The position numbers were made by a program, and so were the translations under genes. From contig NZ_QMED01000011.1 of assembly GCF_003286125.1 (NCBI RefSeq), positions 98,368 to 162,367 of the forward strand: 64,000 nucleotides of DNA. The letters run 5' to 3'. The notes below the pieces were generated by a model, which worked only from the letters and a program-made list of their open reading frames with translations, ran no database searches and was not told the DNA's origin. This document shows positions 52,621 through 64,000 of this stretch, piece by piece; within the stretch, counting starts at the first letter, position 1, and every line of letters begins with the position of its first letter. The stretch comes from Algibacillus agarilyticus (lineage in GTDB: Bacteria > Pseudomonadota > Gammaproteobacteria > Enterobacterales > Alteromonadaceae).

Positions 52621-53694
52621 TTAACTAATCTTAGCTAAGTGCTTTAATACATCTAAAAAAGCCACAACCGAAGAAATAGGCGCAGATTCTGACATAGTAT
52701 GGTAGCCAGACGTTGGAATTTGCAATGTTGTTCCATCAACCAAACGATTTGAAGCCGTTATAATACGCCCCATTTCTGTTGACCCTAGGCTATAGGGTTC
52801 CTCACCTCGACTGATACGGCCTTTATTAATATCTTTAGTAAACTCATCTTTAAAAATAGTGCTAAAGCCTAATTTATCGCACACTCTGAGTAATTTACTC
52901 GTCAGTTCGGTATTAAAACTGGCGTTAGCATCGGAGTAACGTAACACCAAATCTTGGGCCGCTGCATCGGAAAAGTTAGGAAAGGGACTCGTATCCACAA
53001 CAATTAATTGGTTCGTTTTACCGCCAAATCGCAAAAACCATTCGAGTAAATAGCGCCAGCTTTTACCCGCTTCTTCTGCGGCAGTAAAAAAGGCCGTACC
53101 TTGAAAACCAAGTTCATACATATAAACCAAAACGGCAGCCGTTAATACATTATCAAGTTGACCCACAAGCGCATCTTCAGTGATCGTTAACTTGTCCGTA
53201 AAGGCAATCGGTGTGCCAGCAATCAAATGCGCTAATCCATCTAATTCAAACGTTAAATTATTACGTTTAGAGCAAATATACGCATGCTTAACAAAGCCAC
53301 TCCCGCGATAAGCTCCCGACCAAGGCTCGTATGCAAAGACTTTTTGATTTGGAAAGCGTGTCAGAATTTTCCGCATTAAATGCTCATCAACAGAATTACC
53401 CAGCAGATCAGAACGACTTCCCGCAACAAAGGCTGCATATTGAAATTCATTAGGCCCAGTACAAATCAACCCATGCCGATCAATGTGCGCAGATAAATAT
53501 AAACTTTCAGGATCACTACCTTGTGCAACAAGCACACCTTCATACCATGTTACTTTAACGCCACGCTCTTCTAACTCGCGCTGTAAAACACGAAAAAAAG
53601 AATGCTCAGCGCCGACTACACTTGGGCTACGAACAAGCTGTGAAATAAGATTAATTAACGATTCAGGCAAACTAGCTAAAGTAGATTTATTCAT
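52621..53694 (-). CDS. Clan-MH metallopeptidase (M42/M20-like)
   Basis: A 357-residue cytosolic aminopeptidase-like protein. Visible metal and catalytic motifs: SAHIDRHGL near residue 75, VGQLDNVLTAA near 176, FTAAEEAGKSW near 204, VVDTSPFPNF near 230 and PTSGYHTMSE near 330. The dimetal pattern H-D-EE-D-H fits clan MH and is nearest to M42 by eye. The substrate is unknown. It lies 213 bp after astE on the same strand, so a joint role in peptide or amino-acid breakdown is possible. Confidence 0.8.
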   Translation of the reverse strand: MNKSTLASLPESLINLISQLVRSPSVVGAEHSFFRVLQRELEERGVKVTWYEGVLVAQGSDPESLYLSAHIDRHGLICTGPNEFQYAAFVAGSRSDLLGNSVDEHLMRKILTRFPNQKVFAYEPWSGAYRGSGFVKHAYICSKRNNLTFELDGLAHLIAGTPIAFTDKLTITEDALVGQLDNVLTAAVLVYMYELGFQGTAFFTAAEEAGKSWRYLLEWFLRFGGKTNQLIVVDTSPFPNFSDAAAQDLVLRYSDANASFNTELTSKLLRVCDKLGFSTIFKDEFTKDINKGRISRGEEPYSLGSTEMGRIITASNRLVDGTTLQIPTSGYHTMSESAPISSVVAFLDVLKHLAKIS

Positions 53695-53907
53695 TCGTTT
53701 GAATTATTTTCCTATCAATAATGCAACAATACTTTATTGTAAAAACAGGTATTTAAATAACAAAAAAATTGAATATTTAACCCTCTTCATTTTTCCGATT
53801 TATATACTTGAATTATCGCGATAGCAATTTATTTAACGCGCTGATTAATAACATTTCAAACTAATAATAGATGATAAAAAACGCAGGCGTGTTAACGGTT
53901 TTCGATG

Positions 53908-54927
53908 TCACTGTAGTCGATTAAGTAATAAACCCGCACGTTGACCAATTTGGACATTTTTGTTTGGAAAGACAATATAGACAGGTTTATCTTTTACACA
54001 TTCCAAATATTGCTGATCTTTATAAACACTGCATCCTTTGTGAAAAATAGTAAAATTTTTTACATCATCTTTAAACAGAAATTCAAACTGCGCGCTATTT
54101 TTAATTATGGTTTTAGCAACGGTAAAAAAATGCATTTGAGAGGCGGAGTATTCACGCCATGTGGCAGGCATTAACAATGTTGTTTTACTAATGAGATTAA
54201 TTAATTGTTGCAAGACAATCGATAAATCAACCAGGTTATTACGACCTAAAGGTGCCGCGTGTCCCAGTTCAACGGTCATGCTTTGACAATGATGATAAGT
54301 ATGGGTAAAAAAACTGAACGTATTGGTTGCTTCATTTGAAAAAATAGTCGCCTGAACGCCCGCTTGCTCAATAAAATATAACCAATCGTGGTCAACCCTG
54401 CTATCTTGACAATAAGGATGGATCGCAAAAAAAGGATAATGACTACGTCGAATTGAACAATGTAAATCTAGGTGATAACGCGGTCTTTCATTATTATCAA
54501 CCTGAGTAAAAAACGCGGCAACCGCTTTTTTTACTTGCTCGACCCGCTCACCTTCATAACCAAACCTGCCGCTATCATGATTCTCTACTTTATTATCAAC
54601 ACCATAAAATAAACGATTCAAATTATAATCGACTTGTCGTTCACCGCGAATTAAAGCAAGAGGATTGCCGACTATTAATAATAATCGTTGATTTAGCACA
54701 ATTGACTCTTCAAAAATTAAATTAATTAATCGTTCACATAGCTCAATAGGAGCCGCTTCATTACCGTGTATACCAGACGATATGATGACATCACGTTGAC
54801 AAGTTTTATTTAGTGGTTCGAATAAGTAGATCCCACAATTGAGCCTCGTCACGCGTGTATGCGAGCTAATAACCTGAATTTCTGTTGTCGAAACTCGCTT
54901 TAATACATCTTCAATAAGTCGGATCAT
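53908..54927 (-). CDS. astE: Succinylglutamate desuccinylase
   Basis: A zinc carboxypeptidase-like enzyme of 339 residues, the last step of arginine succinyltransferase catabolism, releasing glutamate and succinate. SSGIHGNEAAPIEL (H54, E57) and RYHLDLHCSIR hold the zinc ligands, and TVELGHAAPLG the catalytic glutamate. The frame reaches a TTG at 54930; the ATG at 54927 is the better start. The other ast genes are not in the window. A related AstE/AspA-family activity is the alternative. Confidence 0.9.
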   Translation of the reverse strand: MIRLIEDVLKRVSTTEIQVISSHTRVTRLNCGIYLFEPLNKTCQRDVIISSGIHGNEAAPIELCERLINLIFEESIVLNQRLLLIVGNPLALIRGERQVDYNLNRLFYGVDNKVENHDSGRFGYEGERVEQVKKAVAAFFTQVDNNERPRYHLDLHCSIRRSHYPFFAIHPYCQDSRVDHDWLYFIEQAGVQATIFSNEATNTFSFFTHTYHHCQSMTVELGHAAPLGRNNLVDLSIVLQQLINLISKTTLLMPATWREYSASQMHFFTVAKTIIKNSAQFEFLFKDDVKNFTIFHKGCSVYKDQQYLECVKDKPVYIVFPNKNVQIGQRAGLLLNRLQ

Positions 54928-55108
54928 CAAGAATACTCAACAATTGGGTCATGTATTAAGTTTAGTTGAATTAATCGAATAGATGGCGAACAGCGTTAAG
55001 GGCTTATTATAGAAGGTGACATGAACTCAGGATTGTCACAGCGTCCGAGTTACTTTATTAATTAACATGGGTATAATATTCATTATACCCCGCTAAAAAA
55101 AATGTAAA

Positions 55109-56875
55109 ATGCCAATAAAATCGCCCAGCCTCAAGCATAAAATAGCTCAAAAATTAATGCTTGATCTCCGCTTCTACTCTTCAGCTACAACGCAAAAATT
55201 AGAGCCTGTTACCGAATTACCCAATGAGATAGCCTCATTGATATCAGATACAGGATTAGGTGGGGTGATTTTATTCAGTGAAAATTTAGATAACGCACAA
55301 CAGATTATAAAGTTAACACATGACTTGCAAAAGGCAGCTCAACAATCTGAGTTCAGCTCGCCGATGCTAATATCGGTAGATCAAGAAGGCGGACGTGTTA
55401 CTCGCTTACCCGTTAGTGCAAGCACACCTTTTACAGGTAACATGTCTATTGGTGCGACATACAAAAAGTTTGGCGTGCATTATGCTATAGCCACTGGCCA
55501 AGCAATTGCAAACGACCTAACATTATTAGGTATTAACGTTAATAACGCGCCTTGCATTGATATCAATAATAACCCTGATAATCCCGTTATCAATATTCGA
55601 TCTTTTAGCGAAGACCCCGTTACGGTGGCTAAATTGGGTGCAGCTCAAGTTAAGGCAATGCAAAAAGAAGGTATACTTTGCGCGATCAAACATTTTCCAG
55701 GGCATGGAAATACTCAAGTAGACAGCCATACCGGATTACCCAGAGTTGATAGCTCAAGAGAAGATATCATAAGCAATGAATTGCACCCTTTTACTTATAC
55801 GATCGAACATGCCGAGCCCGCAATGCTCATGACTGCGCACATTCAGTACCCTGCATTAGATAGCTCAAAGGTGATGACAAAAACGGGAAATGCAATAACA
55901 CCGCCTGCGACCATGTCTTATGAAATTATGCATAATTTACTCAGAGAACAAATGCAATTTAAAGGCGTTAGCATAACTGACGCTCTCGACATGGCAGGGA
56001 TCAGTGATTATTTTGATATGACACAAGCCGTGATTAACACATTTAAAGCTGACGTGGATATTGCGTTAATGCCAATTAAAATAAGAATACCGGCTGATCT
56101 AAAAAAGTTACCGGCTTTAATAACCGCGGTTGAACAAGCCGTTAATGCTCATGAACTTAATAGAGAACAGCTTAATATTTCATATGAACGAATACAAAAA
56201 CTGAAGCAACAGTATGATCTTGAACAGACTGTTAATGTTTCCCTAAATCAAAAAACATTCAGATTTAATAGCCGACAAAACAGCGATCATAAAAGGCTAG
56301 AACAAGCGTTAGCGTATAACAGTGTAACCTTATACAAAGGAAAAATAGACAAAGCACTGATAGGGTTATTAACGCAAAAAGTCCATATCGTGATGCCTGA
56401 CACAGCTAAAGCAACAATATTAACCAAAGCAATCCAAAACGAAGTACCCTTTCAAATTTCAGTTCAAGTATCTAGTTTACTTGATGTAAAAACTAGCATA
56501 TTAACTAAACGCACTAAAGCGTGTGAACTACTCATTATCGGTCATATTGCACCTAAACAAAGTGCCGTTGAGTTTGGTGGAATTGATGATTTAGAACGAG
56601 TGAAAGCACTGGATAAATTAAATGCCAATACTTTTAAACGGTTATTAGACACATTACATAAGGCCAAAGCGTGTAATAAAAAAGTTATTTTTATTTCATT
56701 AAGAGCGCCATATGAAATAAAAGAAGTCATGGATTTAGCGGATGTAATTTTGGCAACTTACGCTTATAACATAAAAAGTGAAGGTGGTAATATACATGCT
56801 CTCCCTTATGAAGCCTTAGCCAAAGTCATTACAGGTGAACACCAAGCAATTGGCGATTTACCTGTTTCCATTTAA
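55109..56875 (+). CDS. GH3 beta-N-acetylhexosaminidase-like enzyme
   Basis: A 588-residue protein without a signal peptide. The GH3 barrel covers about 1-360: VDQEGGRVTRL near 90-100, KHFPGHGNTQVDSH (D205, H207) and SITDALDMAGI with the likely nucleophile D291. The Asp-His dyad marks the NagZ-type N-acetylglucosaminidases. A C-terminal domain of about 200 residues resembles the two-domain Bacillus YbbD/NagZ layout rather than the short E. coli NagZ. Likely role: muropeptide or chitooligosaccharide breakdown in the cytoplasm. Confidence 0.87.
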   Translation: MPIKSPSLKHKIAQKLMLDLRFYSSATTQKLEPVTELPNEIASLISDTGLGGVILFSENLDNAQQIIKLTHDLQKAAQQSEFSSPMLISVDQEGGRVTRLPVSASTPFTGNMSIGATYKKFGVHYAIATGQAIANDLTLLGINVNNAPCIDINNNPDNPVINIRSFSEDPVTVAKLGAAQVKAMQKEGILCAIKHFPGHGNTQVDSHTGLPRVDSSREDIISNELHPFTYTIEHAEPAMLMTAHIQYPALDSSKVMTKTGNAITPPATMSYEIMHNLLREQMQFKGVSITDALDMAGISDYFDMTQAVINTFKADVDIALMPIKIRIPADLKKLPALITAVEQAVNAHELNREQLNISYERIQKLKQQYDLEQTVNVSLNQKTFRFNSRQNSDHKRLEQALAYNSVTLYKGKIDKALIGLLTQKVHIVMPDTAKATILTKAIQNEVPFQISVQVSSLLDVKTSILTKRTKACELLIIGHIAPKQSAVEFGGIDDLERVKALDKLNANTFKRLLDTLHKAKACNKKVIFISLRAPYEIKEVMDLADVILATYAYNIKSEGGNIHALPYEALAKVITGEHQAIGDLPVSI

Positions 56876-56891
56876 CATGAAAGAAAAAATA

Positions 56892-57069
56892 TATAGTCAA
56901 AGCGATCGGGTTTTAGGGGCAGGTTTCTAGTTCCAGACGAAACCTAAGTACTGACATCCATGTCAGCAAAGCCGTCAAGCTTCGAGACCCCATGAGCATA
57001 TGCTCTACTACGTGATTGGGGTGAGTAAGCGCTGACAATTAACCATAAAACCTGAGCGAGAAGACTATA
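56892..57069 (+). repeat. Dispersed palindromic element, copy C (middle form, 178 bp)
   Basis: TATAGTC/GACTATA ends. It contains the GGTTTC...GAAACC module and the hairpin CTGACATCCATGTCAG, but not the second CATCCATG module of copy B. It lies between two convergent genes, just after the GH3 stop. Confidence 0.85.
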
Positions 57070-57079
57070 TTTAACAGAA

Positions 57080-57952
57080 TTAATCTAACGTTTGGTTATC
57101 TTTATGCACACTCGTTCTAATGTGAATATCCCGTTGTGGGAATGGAATTTCAATATCGTATTTTCTAAAAGCATCATCGATTGCCCATAAATAATCAGAA
57201 AATAACGATGTGGGCCGTTTAAGTTGCTCAGGGGGCACCCAAACGCCTAATGTAAAATTAAGGCTACTGTCTCCAAAACCGGTGAACCAAACAACAGGCT
57301 CTCGATCTTTAACTTTTAAGGTATATAAAACATTATCGGCTGCTTCCAAAGCGGCTTTTTTTACTAAGTTTTTATCGCTGCCATAAGCCACACTAAATGG
57401 CACACGAAAACGACGAACACTCTCTTCTAAAGTCCAATTAATAACTTTGCCATTAGTCAGTTCAGAGTTAGGAATGAGTATATCCACATTATCATTAGTA
57501 CGCAGTAACGTCGCACGCATATTAACTTCCATGACTTCACCAACAACCCCAGAATCTAGCTCAATAAAGTCACCCACTTTAAGTGTTTTTTCTACCAGAA
57601 TCGCGATACCAGAGACAAAATTATTAACAATACCTTGTAAACCTAAACCAATACCAATACCTAATGCACTTGCTAACAACGTTAACTTGCCTACATTAAT
57701 CCCTAAAGCAGAAATGGCTAACAAGGCACCAATAACCAGTATTACATAATGAGATAAGCGTTCAAAAATGTAGCTTTGTTCACGGGTTATGTATTTATTT
57801 TGCATAGCCAGTCGCCTCAATGTTTTTCTGAGGACGGCTGAAAAAACAAAACTCGCAATGAATATAATAAGCGATATACACACTTGGTTTACCAGCAAAG
57901 TATAATCAGCAACACTAAATAATTCATAATCCCAAAGATCACGTAACAACAT
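57080..57952 (-). CDS. MscS-family small-conductance mechanosensitive channel
   Basis: A channel of 290 residues from the preferred start. Two or three N-terminal helices lead to the pore helix GKLTLLASALGIGIGLGLQGIVNNFVSG near residues 100-125; the beta domain with DFIELDSGVVGEV follows. The frame extends to a TTG at 57976, overlapping the CorA gene, but the ATG at 57952 follows AGGT at good spacing. It releases solutes on osmotic downshock. It is co-transcribed with the CorA gene 14 bp upstream. Confidence 0.9.
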   Translation of the reverse strand: MLLRDLWDYELFSVADYTLLVNQVCISLIIFIASFVFSAVLRKTLRRLAMQNKYITREQSYIFERLSHYVILVIGALLAISALGINVGKLTLLASALGIGIGLGLQGIVNNFVSGIAILVEKTLKVGDFIELDSGVVGEVMEVNMRATLLRTNDNVDILIPNSELTNGKVINWTLEESVRRFRVPFSVAYGSDKNLVKKAALEAADNVLYTLKVKDREPVVWFTGFGDSSLNFTLGVWVPPEQLKRPTSLFSDYLWAIDDAFRKYDIEIPFPQRDIHIRTSVHKDNQTLD

Positions 57953-57966
57953 ATATTTACCTACAT

Positions 57967-58947
57967 TTAGAACCAATTTTTACGTTTGAAAAACGTGATC
58001 AATGCGCCACCGGTAATAAACATCACCGCTAAAAGCACAAAATAAGCATATTTAAAACCAAGTTCTGGCATGTATTGAAAGTTCATTCCATACAAACCCG
58101 CTAAGAAACTTAAAGGAACAAAAACAGCAGTGATAACCGTTAACACACGCATTGTGTTATTTAAATTATGTGAAGAAATTGATAAATAACCATCCATTAA
58201 GTCACCACAGATATCGTAATGCATTTTACTAAGCGATAATAAACGGTCAAATCGATCATGCAAGTCATTAAGCGTATGTTCAGCGTCTACCAGTGCTTGC
58301 TTCATTTCTTTACTAAAAACCTTGGAAGTTTTTAGTTCATCCGTTATCCGTGTGTGGTAATTAAACACACGTGACAATTTTACCAACCTCGACTTATAAC
58401 TCGTAATTTTTGCCAGAGTTTGATCATTACCCGAGGTATTCATTGAGTTTTCAACTTCTTCTAACGACTGTTCAAATTTTAACAATTCATCTAAATAGAT
58501 AGCGGCTGAAGAGTGCATAATTTTACATGCTAAGTATAACGGGTTAATTAAATGTTGTAGAATATTCGCTTCATTAGCATTTTTATCGATACCAACCGAA
58601 TGGCCACGATGCACTGAAATAAGAAAGCGCTCTCCGATAAAATATGCAATTTGTTGATGATCGAATAAAAGCTCATCTTCTACTTGCTGCACGCCTCGAT
58701 AGAGAATAAAAAGGTGATCATCAAAGTTTTCAAGTTTTGGGGGATGACGATCTCTTAATGCATCTTTAATCGCTAAAGGGTGTACACCAAATGACTCTAA
58801 TAATTCAACAACACTAGCGTCATCACCTTTATCTATATGCACGTCAATCCATATTTTGGCAGTGCGCTTATGTCGCCATTGTGAAATTAATTCAGCTTTA
58901 CCTGAGACGATGCTATCTTCAGTTGGTACTAACCAAGTTTTAATCAT
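57967..58947 (-). CDS. CorA/ZntB-family metal ion transporter
   Basis: A 326-residue protein. The large N-terminal cytosolic domain ends in a long helix, then two membrane helices with the signature YGMNFQYMPEL between them and a basic C-terminal tail (FFKRKNWF). The family moves Mg2+, Co2+, Ni2+ or Zn2+. Which ion and direction cannot be told from the sequence. First gene of a pair with the MscS channel. Confidence 0.9.
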   Translation of the reverse strand: MIKTWLVPTEDSIVSGKAELISQWRHKRTAKIWIDVHIDKGDDASVVELLESFGVHPLAIKDALRDRHPPKLENFDDHLFILYRGVQQVEDELLFDHQQIAYFIGERFLISVHRGHSVGIDKNANEANILQHLINPLYLACKIMHSSAAIYLDELLKFEQSLEEVENSMNTSGNDQTLAKITSYKSRLVKLSRVFNYHTRITDELKTSKVFSKEMKQALVDAEHTLNDLHDRFDRLLSLSKMHYDICGDLMDGYLSISSHNLNNTMRVLTVITAVFVPLSFLAGLYGMNFQYMPELGFKYAYFVLLAVMFITGGALITFFKRKNWF

Positions 58948-59092
58948 TTCTATACCATTTGTTGTTTTTTACTTTATAAAACAATTAACACGTTATATCG
59001 AACTTTATTATCGTATTTTGATAAATCTTCGTGATACCAAAATTGTAAATCAATGCCATACTTCAGATACCGTAAAACAATAATAATTTATA

Positions 59093-60559
59093 ATGAAAAA
59101 AATACTCATTATAGAAGACTCAAAAGCGTTCTCACAAATTATTGCGGCCTCTATCAGAGATCAATTACACATTGATTGTGATATTGTTACGACAAGTCAA
59201 GAAGCCATCGATTTATTAGATCACCACAAATCAGACTACTTAGCCATAACCGCAGATCTAAACCATCCGGGGTCGCCTAATGGTGAGATAATAAAAAAAC
59301 TTGAACCCTACGAATTGCCATGTTTAGTCTTAACGGGAGAGGTTGGGAAAACGAAAAAGAAGGAAATAACGGAGAGCAAAATTGTCTGTGATTACTTAAA
59401 TAAAAATACCCCAGGCGCTTTTGATAATATTGTAAGTCAGATAAAAAGATTAGTTAATAACATGCATATAAAGGCGTTGGTCGTTGAAGACTCACTCCCT
59501 ATGCGAGAGTTAATTTCATCTATACTCAAAGCCCACAATATAACGCCAATATGTGTCGATAATGCCGAAAGTGCCTTAATTGAAATAGCAAAGACCCCAT
59601 CAATAAAATTGATCATCACAGATGGAGAAATGCAGGGTAAAAATGGCGTAGAACTAACCTACGAAATAAGAAAAACTCATAGCACACAAGATATGGTTAT
59701 TATCGGTATATCAGGTGTCTATTCACGCGATAAATCGATAGCGTTTATAAAAGCAGGCGCGAATGACTTTTTAACAAAACCCATTATTGTGGAAGAGCTA
59801 GTCGCACGGATAAATCACAACTTAAACGTGTTAGATTACTTAGCAGAGCTGCGAGAAACAACCGAATATCAGCGTAATTTACTCCATATGGCAGCTCATG
59901 ATATTCGCAACCCATTAGGCAATATATTTTCTCTAACCAACTTGTTGTTGAGTGACAACCCAATCGAGATTGATAAATGCAATAAATTTATCCCGTTGAT
60001 TAATAAAACCAGCGAAAATTTAATACAATTATTAACACGCTTAACGCAATATGCGAGTGTTTCACAATTTGATCTGTCAACGAATAAAGAAGTCGCTTGC
60101 ACTGAGCAATTAATTCGTCATCAATTAGACGAATATAAAAGTTTAGCTATCATTAAAGGCATTAAACTTAATTTTGATGTGCAACCTAATGTCCGAATTG
60201 ACTGTGATGAAATATTGATAAGGCAAGTTATCCATAATTTAATTTCTAATGCGATTAAATACTCTCGTCTACAGACTGAAATTTATATTAAAAGTCGCCT
60301 TGATAATAACGCTTGGCTATTTCAAGTAATCGATTCAGGTCATGGGATCCCTCAAAATGAAGAGGTTTTCTTATTTAAAGCTTTCACTCGATTAAGTACT
60401 CAACCAACCAATAATGAAACATCAACGGGATTAGGATTGGCAATCAGTAAAAAAATAATACAAGCACATGCAGGAGAGATTAATTACGAGCCAAGAAAAG
60501 ATGCTAAAGGTAGTTGTTTCTATTTTAATCTTCCCCTTGCGTTTTTAGAATCTAGTTAG
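59093..60559 (+). CDS. Double-receiver histidine kinase
   Basis: A 488-residue cytosolic signalling protein. Receiver 1 (about 1-122) has IIEDS and a possible acceptor D55, but its DLNHPGSP loop is unusual. Receiver 2 (about 126-245) is typical: VVEDS, acceptor D177 in ITDGEMQG and K229 in LTKP. A coiled linker leads to the H-box AAHDIRNPL with H269, the N-box HNLISNAIKYS, and GHGIP and GLGLAI ATP motifs. There is no sensor or membrane region, so input probably comes by phosphotransfer. No partner gene is adjacent. Confidence 0.9.
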   Translation: MKKILIIEDSKAFSQIIAASIRDQLHIDCDIVTTSQEAIDLLDHHKSDYLAITADLNHPGSPNGEIIKKLEPYELPCLVLTGEVGKTKKKEITESKIVCDYLNKNTPGAFDNIVSQIKRLVNNMHIKALVVEDSLPMRELISSILKAHNITPICVDNAESALIEIAKTPSIKLIITDGEMQGKNGVELTYEIRKTHSTQDMVIIGISGVYSRDKSIAFIKAGANDFLTKPIIVEELVARINHNLNVLDYLAELRETTEYQRNLLHMAAHDIRNPLGNIFSLTNLLLSDNPIEIDKCNKFIPLINKTSENLIQLLTRLTQYASVSQFDLSTNKEVACTEQLIRHQLDEYKSLAIIKGIKLNFDVQPNVRIDCDEILIRQVIHNLISNAIKYSRLQTEIYIKSRLDNNAWLFQVIDSGHGIPQNEEVFLFKAFTRLSTQPTNNETSTGLGLAISKKIIQAHAGEINYEPRKDAKGSCFYFNLPLAFLESS

Positions 60560-60732
60560 TAACAATACACTAAACAAGAAAATATAATTCTAATTAAATT
60601 GCAGAAAAATTTGAAAAGATAAGTGACGGGTAAGAAAAAAGTCAGTGTGTCGGTAGGCATTCAAGCGAGCTAAATTGTAACCCGCGGCTTAATCCACTAA
60701 AACTAAACCAAAAACCCAAACGCCAGATACAA

Positions 60733-60762
60733 CAAAGCCCAGTCATAAAACTGGGCTTCATC
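60733..60762 (-). terminator. rRNA operon terminator
   Basis: Minus strand: AAGCCCAGT, loop TTTATG, ACTGGGCTTTG with further T. It lies 10 bp beyond the 5S 3' end. No tRNA gene lies between. Confidence 0.85.
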
Positions 60763-60771
60763 TTAATAAGT

Positions 60772-60887
60772 GCCTGACAGTGTGCTACTCTCACATGGGA
60801 ACTCCCACACTACCATCGCCGCTATTGTGTTTCACTACTGAGTTCGAGATGGGTTCAGGTGGGGCCACAATGCTATTGCCGTCAGGC
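60772..60887 (-). rRNA. rrf: 5S ribosomal RNA
   Basis: On the minus strand the gene begins GCCTGACGG and ends CTGTCAGGC, pairing as the terminal helix. CCGAACTCAG-type (CTCGAACTCAGTAGTGAAAC) and CGATGGTAGTGTGGG segments are typical of gammaproteobacterial 5S. Length is about 116 nt. End positions are accurate to a few bases. Confidence 0.95.
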
Positions 60888-60983
60888 GTAAAATCGTCAA
60901 TCAAAAACAAAAAAGTAAAATTCATCAAATCTTTAGCTAAAAACAAAACACTCAAATTATCCAAAGCCACATTGGCGTTGTAT

Positions 60984-63861
<2,878 letters not shown>

Positions 63862-64000
63862 ATACAACCCAAGGTGTCCTCGGATTGCATGTCTTTTGAC
63901 ATTTTCGCGCGCCTTGTTTCAAATACTAAAGTTCTGATGAACTTCTTTATTTACTTTTTTGTCCTGATTGTTAAAGAGCATGGTCTTCTCTTTCGAGAAT
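63862..64000 (-). other. 16S-23S spacer (part)
   Basis: The leader of 23S on the minus strand. It contains the RNase III stem half and a boxA. No tRNA is present in the visible 139 bp; tRNA genes may lie beyond the edge. Confidence 0.8.
63969..63980 (-). promoter_or_regulatory. boxA antitermination element
   Basis: Minus strand reads TGCTCTTTAACA, identical to the consensus rrn boxA bound by NusB-NusE. It supports Nus-dependent antitermination, in which SuhB also takes part. Confidence 0.85.

Overview
This window looks like chromosome of a marine gammaproteobacterium of the Alteromonadales (Colwellia, Pseudoalteromonas or Shewanella-like). The DNA is AT-rich. The proteins match E. coli-type housekeeping enzymes closely, often at the same length and with the same catalytic residue numbers (GltA, SdhA, IscS, IscR, Fdx). 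DUF3024, SmrA, a Smp/SerB pair and an isc locus flanked by cysE and trmJ are usual in this order. The genus is inference; no taxonomic marker was compared.

Layout. 1-2560: end of an unknown gene, a DUF3024 protein, a YkgJ-type cysteine-cluster protein and dinB. 2711-14218: central carbon block with sdhCDAB, sucAB and sucCD on the minus strand and gltA divergent; it covers citrate synthase, 2-oxoglutarate dehydrogenase E1/E2, succinyl-CoA synthetase and succinate dehydrogenase. 14401-19871: a repeat-tailed lipoprotein, then galT-galK and a LacI/GalR regulator. 20161-27200: trmJ, cysE and iscR-S-U-A-hscB-hscA-fdx, with two IscR-type operators before iscR. 27425-34415: suhB, an OPT transporter, a secreted GH31 enzyme and radA. 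34642-42371: a double-PilZ protein, serB/smp, a deoxyinosine glycosylase, pdxB and fabB. 42870-54927: mnmC, a TauE/SafE permease, smrA, an alkaline phosphatase, ackA-pta, a clan-MH peptidase and astE. 55109-60559: a GH3 enzyme, an MscS channel with a CorA transporter, and a double-receiver histidine kinase. 60772-64000: 5S and 23S rRNA on the minus strand, with a boxA in the leader; the 16S gene lies beyond the right edge.

The window is mostly core genome, with no prophage, defence island, transposase or CRISPR. The most unusual material is non-coding: a three-copy modular palindromic element (129, 224 and 178 bp) with inverted ends and hairpin modules whose stems vary in a compensatory way; a 39-bp tandem repeat that runs into the end of pdxB; a perfect 40-bp palindrome between trmJ and suhB; and a nested hairpin capped by a UUCG-type loop after mnmC. 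Two short, plausible genes of 57 and 49 codons were read directly from the sequence. Several starts were moved to a better ribosome binding site or a better family fit (sdhC, galK, iscU, fabB, mscS, astE, phosphatase, lipoprotein).
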